From assembly GCF_022447245.1 (NCBI RefSeq), contig NZ_JAKVBC010000040.1, positions 1 through 44,811 of the forward strand: DNA of 44,811 bases, written 5' to 3'. Positions within the stretch are counted from its first letter, which is position 1, and every line of letters begins with the position of its first letter. This document shows, piece by piece, positions 1 through 8,860 of the stretch. The DNA is from Kordia sp. (GTDB lineage Bacteria > Bacteroidota > Bacteroidia > Flavobacteriales > Flavobacteriaceae). Below the pieces are notes generated by a model, which had not been told where the DNA came from, searched no databases, and saw only the letters and a program-made list of their open reading frames with translations. A program made the position numbers and the translations under genes.

Positions 1-60
1 CTGGAAAGCGTCGGCATATTGTGTGTAGAAAAAAATGCCAAAACATTTTATTTATACTAA
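1..60 (+). CDS. 3' end of an unidentified gene (partial)
   Basis: Frame 1 is open from the first base and ends with TAA at 58-60, giving a 19-residue tail that ends in KNAKTFYLY. The other plus frames close sooner or look unlike protein. The piece is too short to assign to any family, and an open frame of this length can arise by chance in AT-rich DNA. If real, the gene enters from the left and is followed by about 270 nt without a gene. Confidence 0.3.
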   Translation: MESVGILCVEKNAKTFYLY

Positions 61-85
61 GCAATAAAGCATTTGCGCGCGGCAA

Positions 86-229
86 TTTAGCATAACGACA
101 AATTATAGTACAAAGAATTATGTAGCGCAGCGTTCCGATTAAATAAGGTTCATAGCCCAAGCAGAATGATTCTAGTAGCAACTCAAAGGTTCTGGGATAT
201 TTAGCATAATGTAGAATTATAGTTACAAA
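86..229. repeat. Pair of imperfect ~30 bp direct repeats in the 61-327 gene-free stretch
   Basis: The block starting tttagcataa at 86-114 recurs at 200-229. Both copies share tttagcataa, then aattatagt, then acaaa, with a few substitutions and one inserted T in the second copy. They are 114 nt apart. No open frame of note and no clear promoter was seen in the rest of 61-327. The repeats could be remnants of a duplicated untranslated region or a decayed element. Confidence 0.45.
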
Positions 230-327
230 AACGAGAAATACACTTATTTACTTTATATAGTTTTTGTATTATAATTTATATTATGTTAAATAGAATATTT
301 CAATAAAATCAATACAAAACAAATTCA

Positions 328-1050
328 CTAATCCTCTATTTCATTAAAAAGGTTACGATATTTCATCAATATATCTTTTAACTTTGAAACAATGTTATTG
401 TAGACATGTTTATATAAAAATAATAAAGTTACTATCCGAGCTTTGTGTTGCTTATTATTAAAGAAATAATTCGCACAGTCTTCTGTGCACTGAAAATTAC
501 TCATGACAAATTCTAAATACCAATCTTGTGTACGCTCTATTTCTTTAAGAACTTCTGTAGTTGTTATAAAAATTAATTGCTCCGTAGATTTTAATTTCTC
601 ATTGTAAAGCCTGTAATCCATAGCTAGACTCTTTAAATCTAACGATGTTTTAGATTTATTCAATGTAGCATTATCAATCATCGTAATCACTCTTGTGTCG
701 TTTTCATGTGCATGATTATCAAATAATAAAGATCCTAGCACTTCTCCTGGAAATATTTCTGCACTATCCTTCGGGTGCTGTAAATACTTTCGGTAATTTT
801 CATGTACGTTATCTGATTTGTTCAGATGCTCAGAAATTGAAGTAATATCTGTATCTAATTGCTTAATTACTTCCATACGAAGCTCTGCATTTGCATTGTT
901 CAACTCTTTACGCTGATTCCAATTATTTAAGGCAACAGCAATCAAAATCCCAATTACAACCAACACAATTTCACCCAAAGCATACGTAAGGTATTTCTTA
1001 AAATTGGTTCCTCCCATAATCGCAAAACGTTGTTTGTTAAATAGTTTCAT
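328..1050 (-). CDS. DUF6090-family membrane protein
   Basis: A 240-residue protein of unknown function. A cytoplasmic start rich in Lys/Arg is followed by the block KYLTYALGEIVLVVIGILIA (about residues 19-38), which is a single transmembrane helix and the hallmark of the DUF6090 family common in Flavobacteriaceae. The helix ends in ALNNWNQ, the usual family sequence. The remaining ~195 residues are a mostly helical, polar domain with no catalytic motif that I recognise, probably periplasmic. Length and architecture fit the family. The start is the only ATG before the helix. The gene stands alone, divergent from the transporter at 1260, with about 210 nt between the two. Family membership is fairly secure; the function is unknown. 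Confidence 0.75.
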   Translation of the reverse strand: MKLFNKQRFAIMGGTNFKKYLTYALGEIVLVVIGILIAVALNNWNQRKELNNANAELRMEVIKQLDTDITSISEHLNKSDNVHENYRKYLQHPKDSAEIFPGEVLGSLLFDNHAHENDTRVITMIDNATLNKSKTSLDLKSLAMDYRLYNEKLKSTEQLIFITTTEVLKEIERTQDWYLEFVMSNFQCTEDCANYFFNNKQHKARIVTLLFLYKHVYNNIVSKLKDILMKYRNLFNEIED

Positions 1051-1247
1051 ATCAAAAATTCTAATCGAATATACTAATATTCAACAATAAGAAAAAATAG
1101 ACCGCAAATAACCAAGCTATAATATGTAAAACTACTAAGGAAAAAGCCCAGATCCAATAATAGCAAAGCGATCCAGACTCTTGAATTTAATAAAAAACAA
1201 TATCTAAAAGCAAAGCGACCTAACACCCAAAACAAAAAAAATAGCCG

Positions 1248-1255
1248 TACTTTTG
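1248..1255 (+). promoter_or_regulatory. Possible -7 box for the efflux transporter
   Basis: TACTTTTG matches the Bacteroidota -7 consensus TAnnTTTG and lies only 4 nt before the ATG at 1260. Transcription would then begin at or next to the start codon, making a leaderless or nearly leaderless mRNA. No good TTTG -33 element is seen about 20 nt upstream, so this is tentative. Confidence 0.3.
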
Positions 1256-1259
1256 CCGA

Positions 1260-2474
1260 ATGATTTCAAAACAACAATCGCAAACAGAATTTATCATCCT
1301 AATGGCATCGTTGATGTCTATTGTAGCATTATCTATTGACGCGATTTTACCAGCTTTGGAAGCTATTGGTGTCTCTATCGGTACAACACAGTCTACAGAC
1401 AATCAAACCTTAATTACGATGATATTCTTAGGTTTAGGTTTTGGACAATTAATTTTTGGGCCGTTGTCTGACAGTATGGGACGTAAACCCATTATTTACA
1501 TAGGATTTGGCGTATTTGTTTTTGCAAGTTTTCTTTGTGTATTAGCGCCAAATTTAGAAATCATGATTATCGGACGTATTCTACAAGGTATTGGACTTTC
1601 CGCACCAAGAACGATTAGTATTGCCATGGTTCGCGATAGTTTTAGCGGTGATTATATGGCAAAAATCATGTCGTTTATAGTGGCTATCTTTATTCTAGTT
1701 CCTGTGGTTGCTCCTGCTTTAGGAAAACTATTATTGGATAATTTTGGTTGGCGAGCTATCTTTAATAGTCAGTTAGCCTTTGGAGCTATCATCATGATTT
1801 GGCTTTGGAAACGACAACCAGAAACCCTTGATACAAAAAATAAAATAAGGGTTTCTAAAAATTTGTTTATCAATGGATTAAAAGATTTTTTTAAATTTAA
1901 ATCTTCTGTAGCTTTTACCTTAATCTCAGGATTTATTACAGGTTCATTTATGGTGTATTTAAGTGCTTCTCAAGACATATTTCAAAATCAATATGGAATG
2001 GTCGAAGAGTTCCCATACATCTTTGCAGCATTGGCAATCTCTGTAGGATTTGCTACATTTTTAAACGGAACATTTGTGTTAAAGTATGGAATGTATGCTA
2101 TGGTACGTGCTTTTATGATTGCATTTACAGGAATTCCAATACTATATCTAGCTTTTTTCTATGGTGAACCCAACCCAAATATCTATGTATTAGTGAGTTT
2201 CTTTGGTATTCAGTTTTTCTCAATTGGTTTCCTTTTCGGGAATTTACGTTCGTTGGCCATGCAACCTTTAGGGCATATTGCTGGAATTGGAGCTGCAATT
2301 AATGGATTTGTTTCCACTATCATGGCTGTCCCTATAGCAACTTATATTGGAAGCTTTATAAAAAAGACCGCTTCTCCTCTATTTATGGGCTTTTTAATTT
2401 GTGGCTGCGCTTCACTCCTAATTCTAGCAATTCTAAAAAAAGTGAATAAAACGGATTCATTGTCAAGAACATAG
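1260..2474 (+). CDS. MFS multidrug efflux transporter, Bcr/CflA type
   Basis: A 404-residue inner-membrane protein with about 12 hydrophobic segments, the normal size for the drug:H+ antiporter-1 group of the major facilitator superfamily. After helix 2 it has the MFS motif A in the form GPLSDSMGRKP (about residues 68-78), and in helix 4 the sequence GRILQGIGLSAPRTISIAMV, close to the Bcr/CflA signature in which R and QG lie in the substrate path. A short charged linker after residue 185 divides the two six-helix halves. It probably exports small toxic compounds using the proton gradient; the substrate cannot be read from the sequence. It stands alone, followed after 54 nt by an unrelated secreted enzyme. 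The start ATG lies just after a possible -7 box. Confidence 0.8.
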   Translation: MISKQQSQTEFIILMASLMSIVALSIDAILPALEAIGVSIGTTQSTDNQTLITMIFLGLGFGQLIFGPLSDSMGRKPIIYIGFGVFVFASFLCVLAPNLEIMIIGRILQGIGLSAPRTISIAMVRDSFSGDYMAKIMSFIVAIFILVPVVAPALGKLLLDNFGWRAIFNSQLAFGAIIMIWLWKRQPETLDTKNKIRVSKNLFINGLKDFFKFKSSVAFTLISGFITGSFMVYLSASQDIFQNQYGMVEEFPYIFAALAISVGFATFLNGTFVLKYGMYAMVRAFMIAFTGIPILYLAFFYGEPNPNIYVLVSFFGIQFFSIGFLFGNLRSLAMQPLGHIAGIGAAINGFVSTIMAVPIATYIGSFIKKTASPLFMGFLICGCASLLILAILKKVNKTDSLSRT

Positions 2475-2506
2475 TTTGTAAAAAAAAAATCTTTTAATTA
2501 AGTTTA
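2475..2506 (+). promoter_or_regulatory. Putative promoter of the haloperoxidase-like gene
   Basis: TTTG at 2475-2478 and TAAGTTTA at 2499-2506 are separated by 20 nt, matching the Bacteroidota promoter pattern with one mismatch in the -7 box. The expected start of transcription is near 2512, leaving a leader of about 17 nt before the ATG at 2529. The same DNA contains the inverted pair TTTGTAAA (2475-2482) and TTTACAAA (2503-2510). Confidence 0.4.
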
Positions 2507-2528
2507 CAAAAAAACCTCTATCAAGCTA

Positions 2529-4709
2529 ATGAAAAAGATATTTATAACGACTTTTTTGAGTCTATTTCTTTGTATACCAATACTTAAGGCGCAACATTCT
2601 GTAGCTCGTGACTGGAATGAAGAATTACTAAATGCCATTCGTGGCGATTTTGCGCGTCCAACCGTACATGCCAGAAACCTTTTTCATAGTTCCATGGCAA
2701 TGTATGATGCTTGGGCAGTTTTTGATACTACAGCAGAAACGGTATTTTTAGGAAAAACCTTCGGAACATACACAAGTACTTTTAATGGTATTGCAGCACC
2801 CACTGATATAGAAGTTGCACGTCATGAAGTCATTAGTTATGCTATGTATCGCTTATTAACTCATCGTTTTGCTAGTTCGCCTGGAGCAAGCACTTCTCTA
2901 CCGAGTTTTCAAACCTTATTTCAATCCTATGGCTATGATATCAATTTTACGTCTACTGATTACAGTACAGGATCGTATGCAGCGTTAGGAAATCATTTAG
3001 CGGAAGAAATTATTGCTTTTGGTTTGCAAGATGGCTCTAATGAGCAGAATGATTATGCAAATGAATTCTATCAACCTGAAAATACCCCGTTGATTTTAGA
3101 TTTATATGAAGATACCAACAATATAAATCCTAACAAATGGCAGCCTTTAGCATTTGATGTTTTTATTGATCAAAGTGGAAATACGTTTCCATTAAATACA
3201 CCCGAATTTTTAAGTCCAGAATGGGGAGAAGTCTATCCTTTTGCCCTAAAATATGACAATTTAGAAATCATCAACGAAGGATTTGATTGTTACGTTTACA
3301 ATGATCCAGGTCCGCCAGAATATATACAAAACTCAAATGAAGATGGTATTGACGATCCGTATAAGTGGCATTTTGCTTTGGTCTCTTTGTGGTCTTCACA
3401 TTTAGATCCTGCTGATAATACCATGATTGATATCTCGCCGGGTGCTTTAGGAAACTTGTCTACAACAACTTTACCTGAAACTTTTGAAGAATACAAAGCA
3501 TTTTATGATATCATTAATGGTGGCGATCCAAGTACGGGACATGCAATGAATCCAGTGACGAATCTACCGTACACTCCACAAATGGTAAAAAGAGCTGATT
3601 ATGCACGTGTATTGGCAGAATTTTGGGCAGATGGACCTGATTCTGAAACACCTCCAGGACATTGGTTCACCATCATGAATTATGTAAGCGACCATCCCAT
3701 GTTTGAGAAGCGATTGAATGGTTCAGGACCAGTTTTAGGTGATTTAGAATGGGATGTAAAGTGTTATTTAGCGCTCGGTGGCGCAATGCATGATGCAGCC
3801 ATTAATACTTGGGGAATAAAAGGATATTACGACTATATACGACCAATTTCTGCCATTCGTTATATGGCAGGAAAAGGACAAAGCACTGATGCTTCCTTAC
3901 CTAGTTATGATCCACATGGTTTACCGCTTATTCCAAATTATATCGAATTGATAGAAACTGGCGATCCATTAGCGGGAGCTAGTGACGAGAATGTCGGAAA
4001 AGTAAAAGTATATGCATGGAAAGGTCCAGATTATATCAATGATCCTACGCAAGATATTGCAGGTGTTGGCTGGATTTTAGCAAACAGATGGTGGCCTTAT
4101 CAACGCGGAACCTTTGTAACGCCTCCTTTTGCAGGATATCTCTCAGGACATTCCACTTTTTCAAGAGCTGCGGCAGAAGTATTGACATTATTAACTGGAG
4201 ACGAATTTTTCCCAGGCGGAATGGGAACGTTTGACATTCCACAAGACAACTTCTTAGTCTTTGAAAAAGGACCAAGCGCGCCATTCACACTACAATGGGC
4301 AACCTATCGTGATGCTTCTGACCAAACTAGTTTATCTAGAATTTGGGGTGGAATTCATCCTCCGATAGATGACATTCGTGGACGTCTGATTGGAGCAACC
4401 ATTGGTGTAGAAGCGTATACCAAAGCGAGCGATTATTTCAACGGTGTATTAAGTACAGAAGATGTCGAAGTTAGCAATACAAGAATTTACCCAGTTCCAT
4501 TTAAAAATCAGTTAACGATTGAAGCTGAAACTGAGCAAATTTCAAAAGTAAATTTATATAGTATTGATGGACGCTTGTTGTTTACAGAAGATATGAACGC
4601 TACACAAAAAACAATTGATTTGCCAAGTTTACAAACGGGAATCTATTTCCTAAAAGCCTATAATGCAACAGGAAAAGTGATCGTACAACAAAAAGTAATA
4701 AAGAATTAA
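2529..4709 (+). CDS. Secreted vanadium-dependent haloperoxidase-like protein with T9SS sorting domain
   Basis: A 726-residue protein with a signal peptide (residues 1-21, ending LKAQ), a large all-helical PAP2/vanadium-haloperoxidase region, and a C-terminal T9SS type A sorting domain from about residue 650 (RIYPVPFKN ... GIYFLKAYN). All three vanadate-site motifs are present: K431-x6-R438-P, S539-G-H541 and S603-R-x3-G-x-H610-x3-D614. This is the full signature of a haloperoxidase or acid phosphatase of this fold. Known enzymes of the family bind vanadate and oxidise halides with H2O2; related proteins are phosphatases, so the reaction is inferred. The product should cross the inner membrane by Sec and leave or attach to the cell by T9SS. 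The next gene, also T9SS-sorted, is 66 nt downstream on the same strand. Confidence 0.85.
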   Translation: MKKIFITTFLSLFLCIPILKAQHSVARDWNEELLNAIRGDFARPTVHARNLFHSSMAMYDAWAVFDTTAETVFLGKTFGTYTSTFNGIAAPTDIEVARHEVISYAMYRLLTHRFASSPGASTSLPSFQTLFQSYGYDINFTSTDYSTGSYAALGNHLAEEIIAFGLQDGSNEQNDYANEFYQPENTPLILDLYEDTNNINPNKWQPLAFDVFIDQSGNTFPLNTPEFLSPEWGEVYPFALKYDNLEIINEGFDCYVYNDPGPPEYIQNSNEDGIDDPYKWHFALVSLWSSHLDPADNTMIDISPGALGNLSTTTLPETFEEYKAFYDIINGGDPSTGHAMNPVTNLPYTPQMVKRADYARVLAEFWADGPDSETPPGHWFTIMNYVSDHPMFEKRLNGSGPVLGDLEWDVKCYLALGGAMHDAAINTWGIKGYYDYIRPISAIRYMAGKGQSTDASLPSYDPHGLPLIPNYIELIETGDPLAGASDENVGKVKVYAWKGPDYINDPTQDIAGVGWILANRWWPYQRGTFVTPPFAGYLSGHSTFSRAAAEVLTLLTGDEFFPGGMGTFDIPQDNFLVFEKGPSAPFTLQWATYRDASDQTSLSRIWGGIHPPIDDIRGRLIGATIGVEAYTKASDYFNGVLSTEDVEVSNTRIYPVPFKNQLTIEAETEQISKVNLYSIDGRLLFTEDMNATQKTIDLPSLQTGIYFLKAYNATGKVIVQQKVIKN

Positions 4710-4775
4710 TAGGATAGATTGAAAGAAGGCTAAGTAACTATTTGTAACTTTAGAAGAAGTACTAAAAATTAACTT

Positions 4776-5501
4776 ATGATACATACCATAAAAAAAACGC
4801 TTCTAAGACTTTGCTTTCTTGTATTCTTTTGCCTAGCAACTACAAAAATGACAGCACAAAACCCTGACGTTATCGGTACTTGGTATATTATCAATGTTAT
4901 AAACGATTTTCAACCTATTACATATACACAACCACCAATTACTACAGAAGTTGCCTCAATTAAATTTTTAGATACTACAGATGCAGTAAACGCAATAGGT
5001 TTTAGTGGATGTAATAACTTTCAAGTGGAAGCCGATGTGTCTGCAGATACTATGTTCGGATATGGAGACATTTTTTTATCTAATTTTAGTTCAGAAATGA
5101 ATTACTGTTCAGATGCTTATGATAATTGGGAAGGTCGTTTTTATTGGATACTAGATAATTATAATCAGTATTATTTAAGTAGTTCCAATGGTGTTGATTA
5201 TTTAAGTATAGAAAATCCCATATTCAGTGGAATTTACATGCAAAATCAACCATTAAGTGTGACACAAAATAGTTTGACAAAGATACACATGTATCCCAAC
5301 CCTGTAACAGATGTACTTTTTATAACAAATACAGCATTACAAATAAAATCGTTTGTAATTTACAATACGCAGGGACAAAAAATTAAAGAAATAAATAATC
5401 ACAATAATTCTTTAGATGTTTCTACCTTATCAAAAGGTTTGTATTTCTTAGATATTTTGACATCTACAGGAAAATTTACAGAGAAGTTTATGAAAAAATA
5501 A
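4776..5501 (+). CDS. Small T9SS-sorted secreted protein with META/HslJ-like N-terminal region
   Basis: A 241-residue protein. Residues 1-27 are a signal peptide ending TAQN. The body starts GTWYIINV and contains FSGCNNFQVEAD at about residues 75-86, which resembles the G-C-N-x-F/Y core of META/HslJ domains or a lipocalin-like barrel; this is a weak fold-level resemblance only. From about residue 172 it carries a T9SS type A sorting domain (IHMYPNPVTDVLFITN ... LSKGLYFLDILTSTGKF). It follows the haloperoxidase-like gene by 66 nt on the same strand and ends at a strong bidirectional terminator, so the two may be co-transcribed. Function is unknown; the sorting domain is the secure part of the call. 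Confidence 0.7.
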   Translation: MIHTIKKTLLRLCFLVFFCLATTKMTAQNPDVIGTWYIINVINDFQPITYTQPPITTEVASIKFLDTTDAVNAIGFSGCNNFQVEADVSADTMFGYGDIFLSNFSSEMNYCSDAYDNWEGRFYWILDNYNQYYLSSSNGVDYLSIENPIFSGIYMQNQPLSVTQNSLTKIHMYPNPVTDVLFITNTALQIKSFVIYNTQGQKIKEINNHNNSLDVSTLSKGLYFLDILTSTGKFTEKFMKK

Positions 5502-5564
5502 AACACATCATGATGTTATCAAAATCATTATACTTTTCAAAAAACACACTCTTATATCAATATA

Positions 5565-5596
5565 AAAGCCTGTTTAGTGTATTCTAAACAGGCTTT
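5565..5596. terminator. Bidirectional rho-independent terminator
   Basis: A perfect 13-bp stem (aaagcctgtttag at 5565-5577, ctaaacaggcttt at 5584-5596) with a 6-nt loop lies between two convergent genes ending at 5501 and 5631. The arms begin with A-runs and end with T-runs on either strand, so it can serve both genes. Confidence 0.8.
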
Positions 5597-5630
5597 ATGA
5601 TGTATATGTAATTCTTATAGTAAGTTCACA

Positions 5631-8558
5631 CTATTTAGGTCGTTCAGCTTCCAAACGCAATGCAAATCCTCCTAATTGTAAACTAGACATATTTTCCTCA
5701 ATAAGAACGAGCTCTATACCATCTTTACCAGGTTTATCGCTAAATTCTGTTCCTATCGCAACAGGTGTCAATCGTCCATTAATCATAGGTACATTAATGA
5801 TTAATCGAGAATCTCTCGTATAAAAATAGGTATGTCCATTTTTAGATTTCACCAATGCATTTGCTTTTTTACATTTGTTTTCTTCTTTCATCAATATTGA
5901 ATCATATTCTTTGTATGATGGATTTTTTCGCAACAATTCTAACACTGTTTTTTCAACGCGTTTATCCAAGAATCGAATCCAAATTGGGCTCTTTTTTGGT
6001 AATTTCCCTTTGTGTAATACCAAGCGTTTCATTGTCGATTTATCCTCTGCATTTCCAATAACTCCAGTAGCCTCATAAGTGTCATCAGTGCTGTCATCAG
6101 TATAATCGATGGTAATATTTCGTTGCCCTAGATTCGTGTTATCAATCACTAAATTTCCGGAAGGAGTTGGTCCTGTATGTGGTGAGACTTCTGCTAACAG
6201 ACACGGATGCCAAGAAGTTCCTCCTACTGTTTCAGGCGGAACCAATGCTGCTGGCCATTGGAAATCATAAATAATCTCGTCTCCAACTGCTTGTGTAGCC
6301 ACAAATTCCTCTCCTATCAAATAGGTTCCTTGGACTAGAGGATTTGGAATAGGATCTCCTGGGTTTCCTGATGGAATGAAATCTGCAGGATATACAAATT
6401 GTGAGCCCGCAAAATGTGAAAGATATAAACGAACATAAAAATTAGAAGAATCCGCTGTTCCAACGTTTTTCACACGTACACGAACCCAATTATCTACACC
6501 AGATATGGCATTTTGATTTGGCGGGTTGACTCCATACGCTGGATCTGCCAGTCCTTCCACTGCAGGATCAGCATTTCTAATCCAAATATCAGGACTTCTC
6601 CAAAACGTTCCTCCTGTAGGCACCACAGATCCATCATCAGATAAATTATCTCTAATTAAAAGATTTACCGCATTTGTATCAAAATCATTTGCTCCTTGGA
6701 CAGCAGCGAGAATATCTAATCTTCCAAATCCATACCATTGGCTAAAACCACCAACCCATTGTCCTACAGAATCAGCATTAGCGCCATCAATTACTACAGA
6801 AGTATTTCTAAGAATATCTCTTATATCTATCCAAGTAAGTTGTGATTCCACAGAGAGCATTAATGCTGCAGCTGCAGCTACGGTTGGTGCGGCGGCTGAA
6901 GTTCCACCAAAAGTTTGTGTTCCGCCAACATCATCTAGGGATGGCGCATTGTGACCTTGTGCACAAATATCTATTTCTGGACCAAAATTAGAGGTATTTC
7001 TTAGTACTTCAACTCCTGAACCATTTGGTTGTAACGAATTAGAAATTGCCAACGTACGTGGATGCGCAGCAAAAGTTCGAACTCCAGTAATTGCCTGTCC
7101 ACCATTTCCTGCAGAATACACTAAAAGAGTTCCAAGTCCACCACGACCATAAGTAGTTAAATATTGAAAGGTATCTTCCATAATTCCAGATACCGCAAGT
7201 CCATCCATACCATGTGAACATGATATAATATCTGCGCCATTTGGTATTGGCTCCGCTGGCCATCCAGCAGTTGTATTACCTGTGGTAAAACCTGCCGCCC
7301 ATAACAAGATATCTCCATAATTAACAGAACTTACACTGACTCTTTGCAAACCTATTTGATGTGTGTTAGGCGCAATTCCTGCTACACCAGAATTATTATC
7401 TGTTAGTGCTGCTATGATTCCATACACACCCATTCCGTGGTCAGAAAGTGGCGTATATCCAGGAACGGTACACTGTTGCATGCCTGAAAAGTCAAAACAC
7501 TGTGAGAGTTGTGGATTTCCATCTGTAAGATTCCCTCCAATATCTGGATGATCTATATCTATTCCACGATCTAATGTACATACGGTTACATCTGTACTTC
7601 CTAAAGTGATGTTTGGATCAATTCCGTTTAAAAATTGCCAAGCTTGATCTGCATTTTGAAGTGTTAAATTAGCTTGCGATCCATATAAAGTATCATTTGG
7701 CGGATCAGCAGGGAAAACATCATCCGTAATCTCTGCCATAATATCTGGTTCAGCATATACAACGATGTCTTTTTCATACCAAGACTCCATTAATGCTAAA
7801 TGCGTTTTCCAGTCTCCTTTCAAAAATTCAATCAAAAAGGCATTTCCAGCTTGAATAAAGCTTCTTAAAATACGTCCATTCGCCTTTTCTACTAAAGCAT
7901 CAATATCTTTAGGCTTCATGTGGTTTTTAAATCGAACCACAAAACGATGGTCAATTAGTTTGATTTGATTGGTACCTAAGTCAACAGGAATACCTACCCT
8001 TACATCTCTTTCTAAAAGTTTAGGTGCATTTTCTCTAATTTTACTTACATCTTTAGGATTTCGAACTTTAAACATCCATATAGCGCCATCGCCAGCAATG
8101 TTGTTTCTTTTTTCGTTTTTAAGTTTGAGTGGTTTTAACTTAAATTGTTTACAAACCTTTTCAATAGCGTCTCTTGAGTTTTTTTCTGATGGCGGCTTCA
8201 TTTCAAAAATGAAACCTATGATGCTCTCTTCTGGTTGAAACGGCACGCGATTTTGTCCCATACGATACGATGGCCAACCTTTTTTTCCCAAGTAAATTGG
8301 TATGATTTCATTTCTTCCTTTTACTTCAAATTTCCTTGAAGGAGCTACCATATCCTTTGTCATTGCTGATATCGTATAGTTTCCTTTAGGTAGTTTTCCT
8401 ATGTAAAGATTTTGCCCTTTTACACGTTTTAGTCGTGTTCTTCCGATACGAACTATTCCTTCTTTTTCGTACGGTTGACCTCCTGGATTATGGATAGAAA
8501 TACGAACATTAACTTTCTCAGTTTTTTTTAGATCTTTTAGATTTTTTTTTGACTTCAT
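5631..8558 (-). CDS. S8 family (subtilisin-like) serine peptidase without a signal peptide
   Basis: A 975-residue subtilase with a complete active site: Asp330 (CTLDRGIDIDHPD), His374 (SDHGMGVYGIIAAL), oxyanion Asn485 (YSAGNGG) and Ser554 (GGTSAAAPTVA). The N-terminal 90 residues look like a small beta-sandwich of the carboxypeptidase-regulatory type, and residues about 105-270 resemble propeptide-like ferredoxin-fold modules. After the catalytic domain, about residues 650-820 form a CARDB-like beta region (VRVRVKNVGTADSSNFYVRL), followed by a C-terminal domain I do not recognise. The protein begins MKSKKNLKDLKKTEK, with no hydrophobic segment, and has no T9SS sorting tail, so it looks cytoplasmic or non-classically exported, which is unusual for this family. 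The ATG at 8558 is the only sensible start. It shares a terminator with the convergent gene upstream in coordinates. Confidence 0.85.
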   Translation of the reverse strand: MKSKKNLKDLKKTEKVNVRISIHNPGGQPYEKEGIVRIGRTRLKRVKGQNLYIGKLPKGNYTISAMTKDMVAPSRKFEVKGRNEIIPIYLGKKGWPSYRMGQNRVPFQPEESIIGFIFEMKPPSEKNSRDAIEKVCKQFKLKPLKLKNEKRNNIAGDGAIWMFKVRNPKDVSKIRENAPKLLERDVRVGIPVDLGTNQIKLIDHRFVVRFKNHMKPKDIDALVEKANGRILRSFIQAGNAFLIEFLKGDWKTHLALMESWYEKDIVVYAEPDIMAEITDDVFPADPPNDTLYGSQANLTLQNADQAWQFLNGIDPNITLGSTDVTVCTLDRGIDIDHPDIGGNLTDGNPQLSQCFDFSGMQQCTVPGYTPLSDHGMGVYGIIAALTDNNSGVAGIAPNTHQIGLQRVSVSSVNYGDILLWAAGFTTGNTTAGWPAEPIPNGADIISCSHGMDGLAVSGIMEDTFQYLTTYGRGGLGTLLVYSAGNGGQAITGVRTFAAHPRTLAISNSLQPNGSGVEVLRNTSNFGPEIDICAQGHNAPSLDDVGGTQTFGGTSAAAPTVAAAAALMLSVESQLTWIDIRDILRNTSVVIDGANADSVGQWVGGFSQWYGFGRLDILAAVQGANDFDTNAVNLLIRDNLSDDGSVVPTGGTFWRSPDIWIRNADPAVEGLADPAYGVNPPNQNAISGVDNWVRVRVKNVGTADSSNFYVRLYLSHFAGSQFVYPADFIPSGNPGDPIPNPLVQGTYLIGEEFVATQAVGDEIIYDFQWPAALVPPETVGGTSWHPCLLAEVSPHTGPTPSGNLVIDNTNLGQRNITIDYTDDSTDDTYEATGVIGNAEDKSTMKRLVLHKGKLPKKSPIWIRFLDKRVEKTVLELLRKNPSYKEYDSILMKEENKCKKANALVKSKNGHTYFYTRDSRLIINVPMINGRLTPVAIGTEFSDKPGKDGIELVLIEENMSSLQLGGFALRLEAERPK

Positions 8559-8860
8559 ATTAGTTTTTTAGGTTAACAATGTCTTTAGAAAGCAATACCT
8601 ATATAGTTAGGAATTGGCTTCTAACGGAGCCAAGATAAACCGCTAAATGCTTGAATACAAGAGTCTTTTCCTTCTAATCGAGAGTAAAATACCTTAAAAA
8701 ATGACAGGATTTTTCCTGTTTTGAATATTGTTTTATAGTGTGACGTTTTCACTATGATCTTAAAAGTCAGATAATAAACAAAGCTCAACAATAACTGTTG
8801 AGCTTTTATATAAATGAAGTATGTTGATAATATCTTTATATCTGAATCAGTTTGAGGAAT
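8559..8860. other. Gene-free stretch between the peptidase start and the OsmC-fusion end
   Basis: No open frame of interest. It should hold the promoter of the minus-strand peptidase, but no clear TAnnTTTG box was found. It contains three small hairpins: ACAGGA/TCCTGT at 8704-8719, ATAGTG/CACTAT near 8735-8755, and the terminator at 8780-8806. Confidence 0.5.
8780..8806 (-). terminator. Rho-independent terminator of the SelO/OsmC-fusion genes
   Basis: A perfect 11-bp stem (aaagctcaaca at 8780-8790, tgttgagcttt at 8796-8806) with a 5-nt loop lies 55 nt past the stop of the minus-strand gene ending at 8861. On the minus strand it is followed by a T-rich stretch. Confidence 0.65.

Noticed and set aside
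7039-7263. Open frames on other strands or frames inside large genes (peptidase, modular protein, TonB receptor and others)
   Set aside because: They overlap well-supported genes, have odd composition and no family features, and are expected shadows in AT-rich coding DNA.
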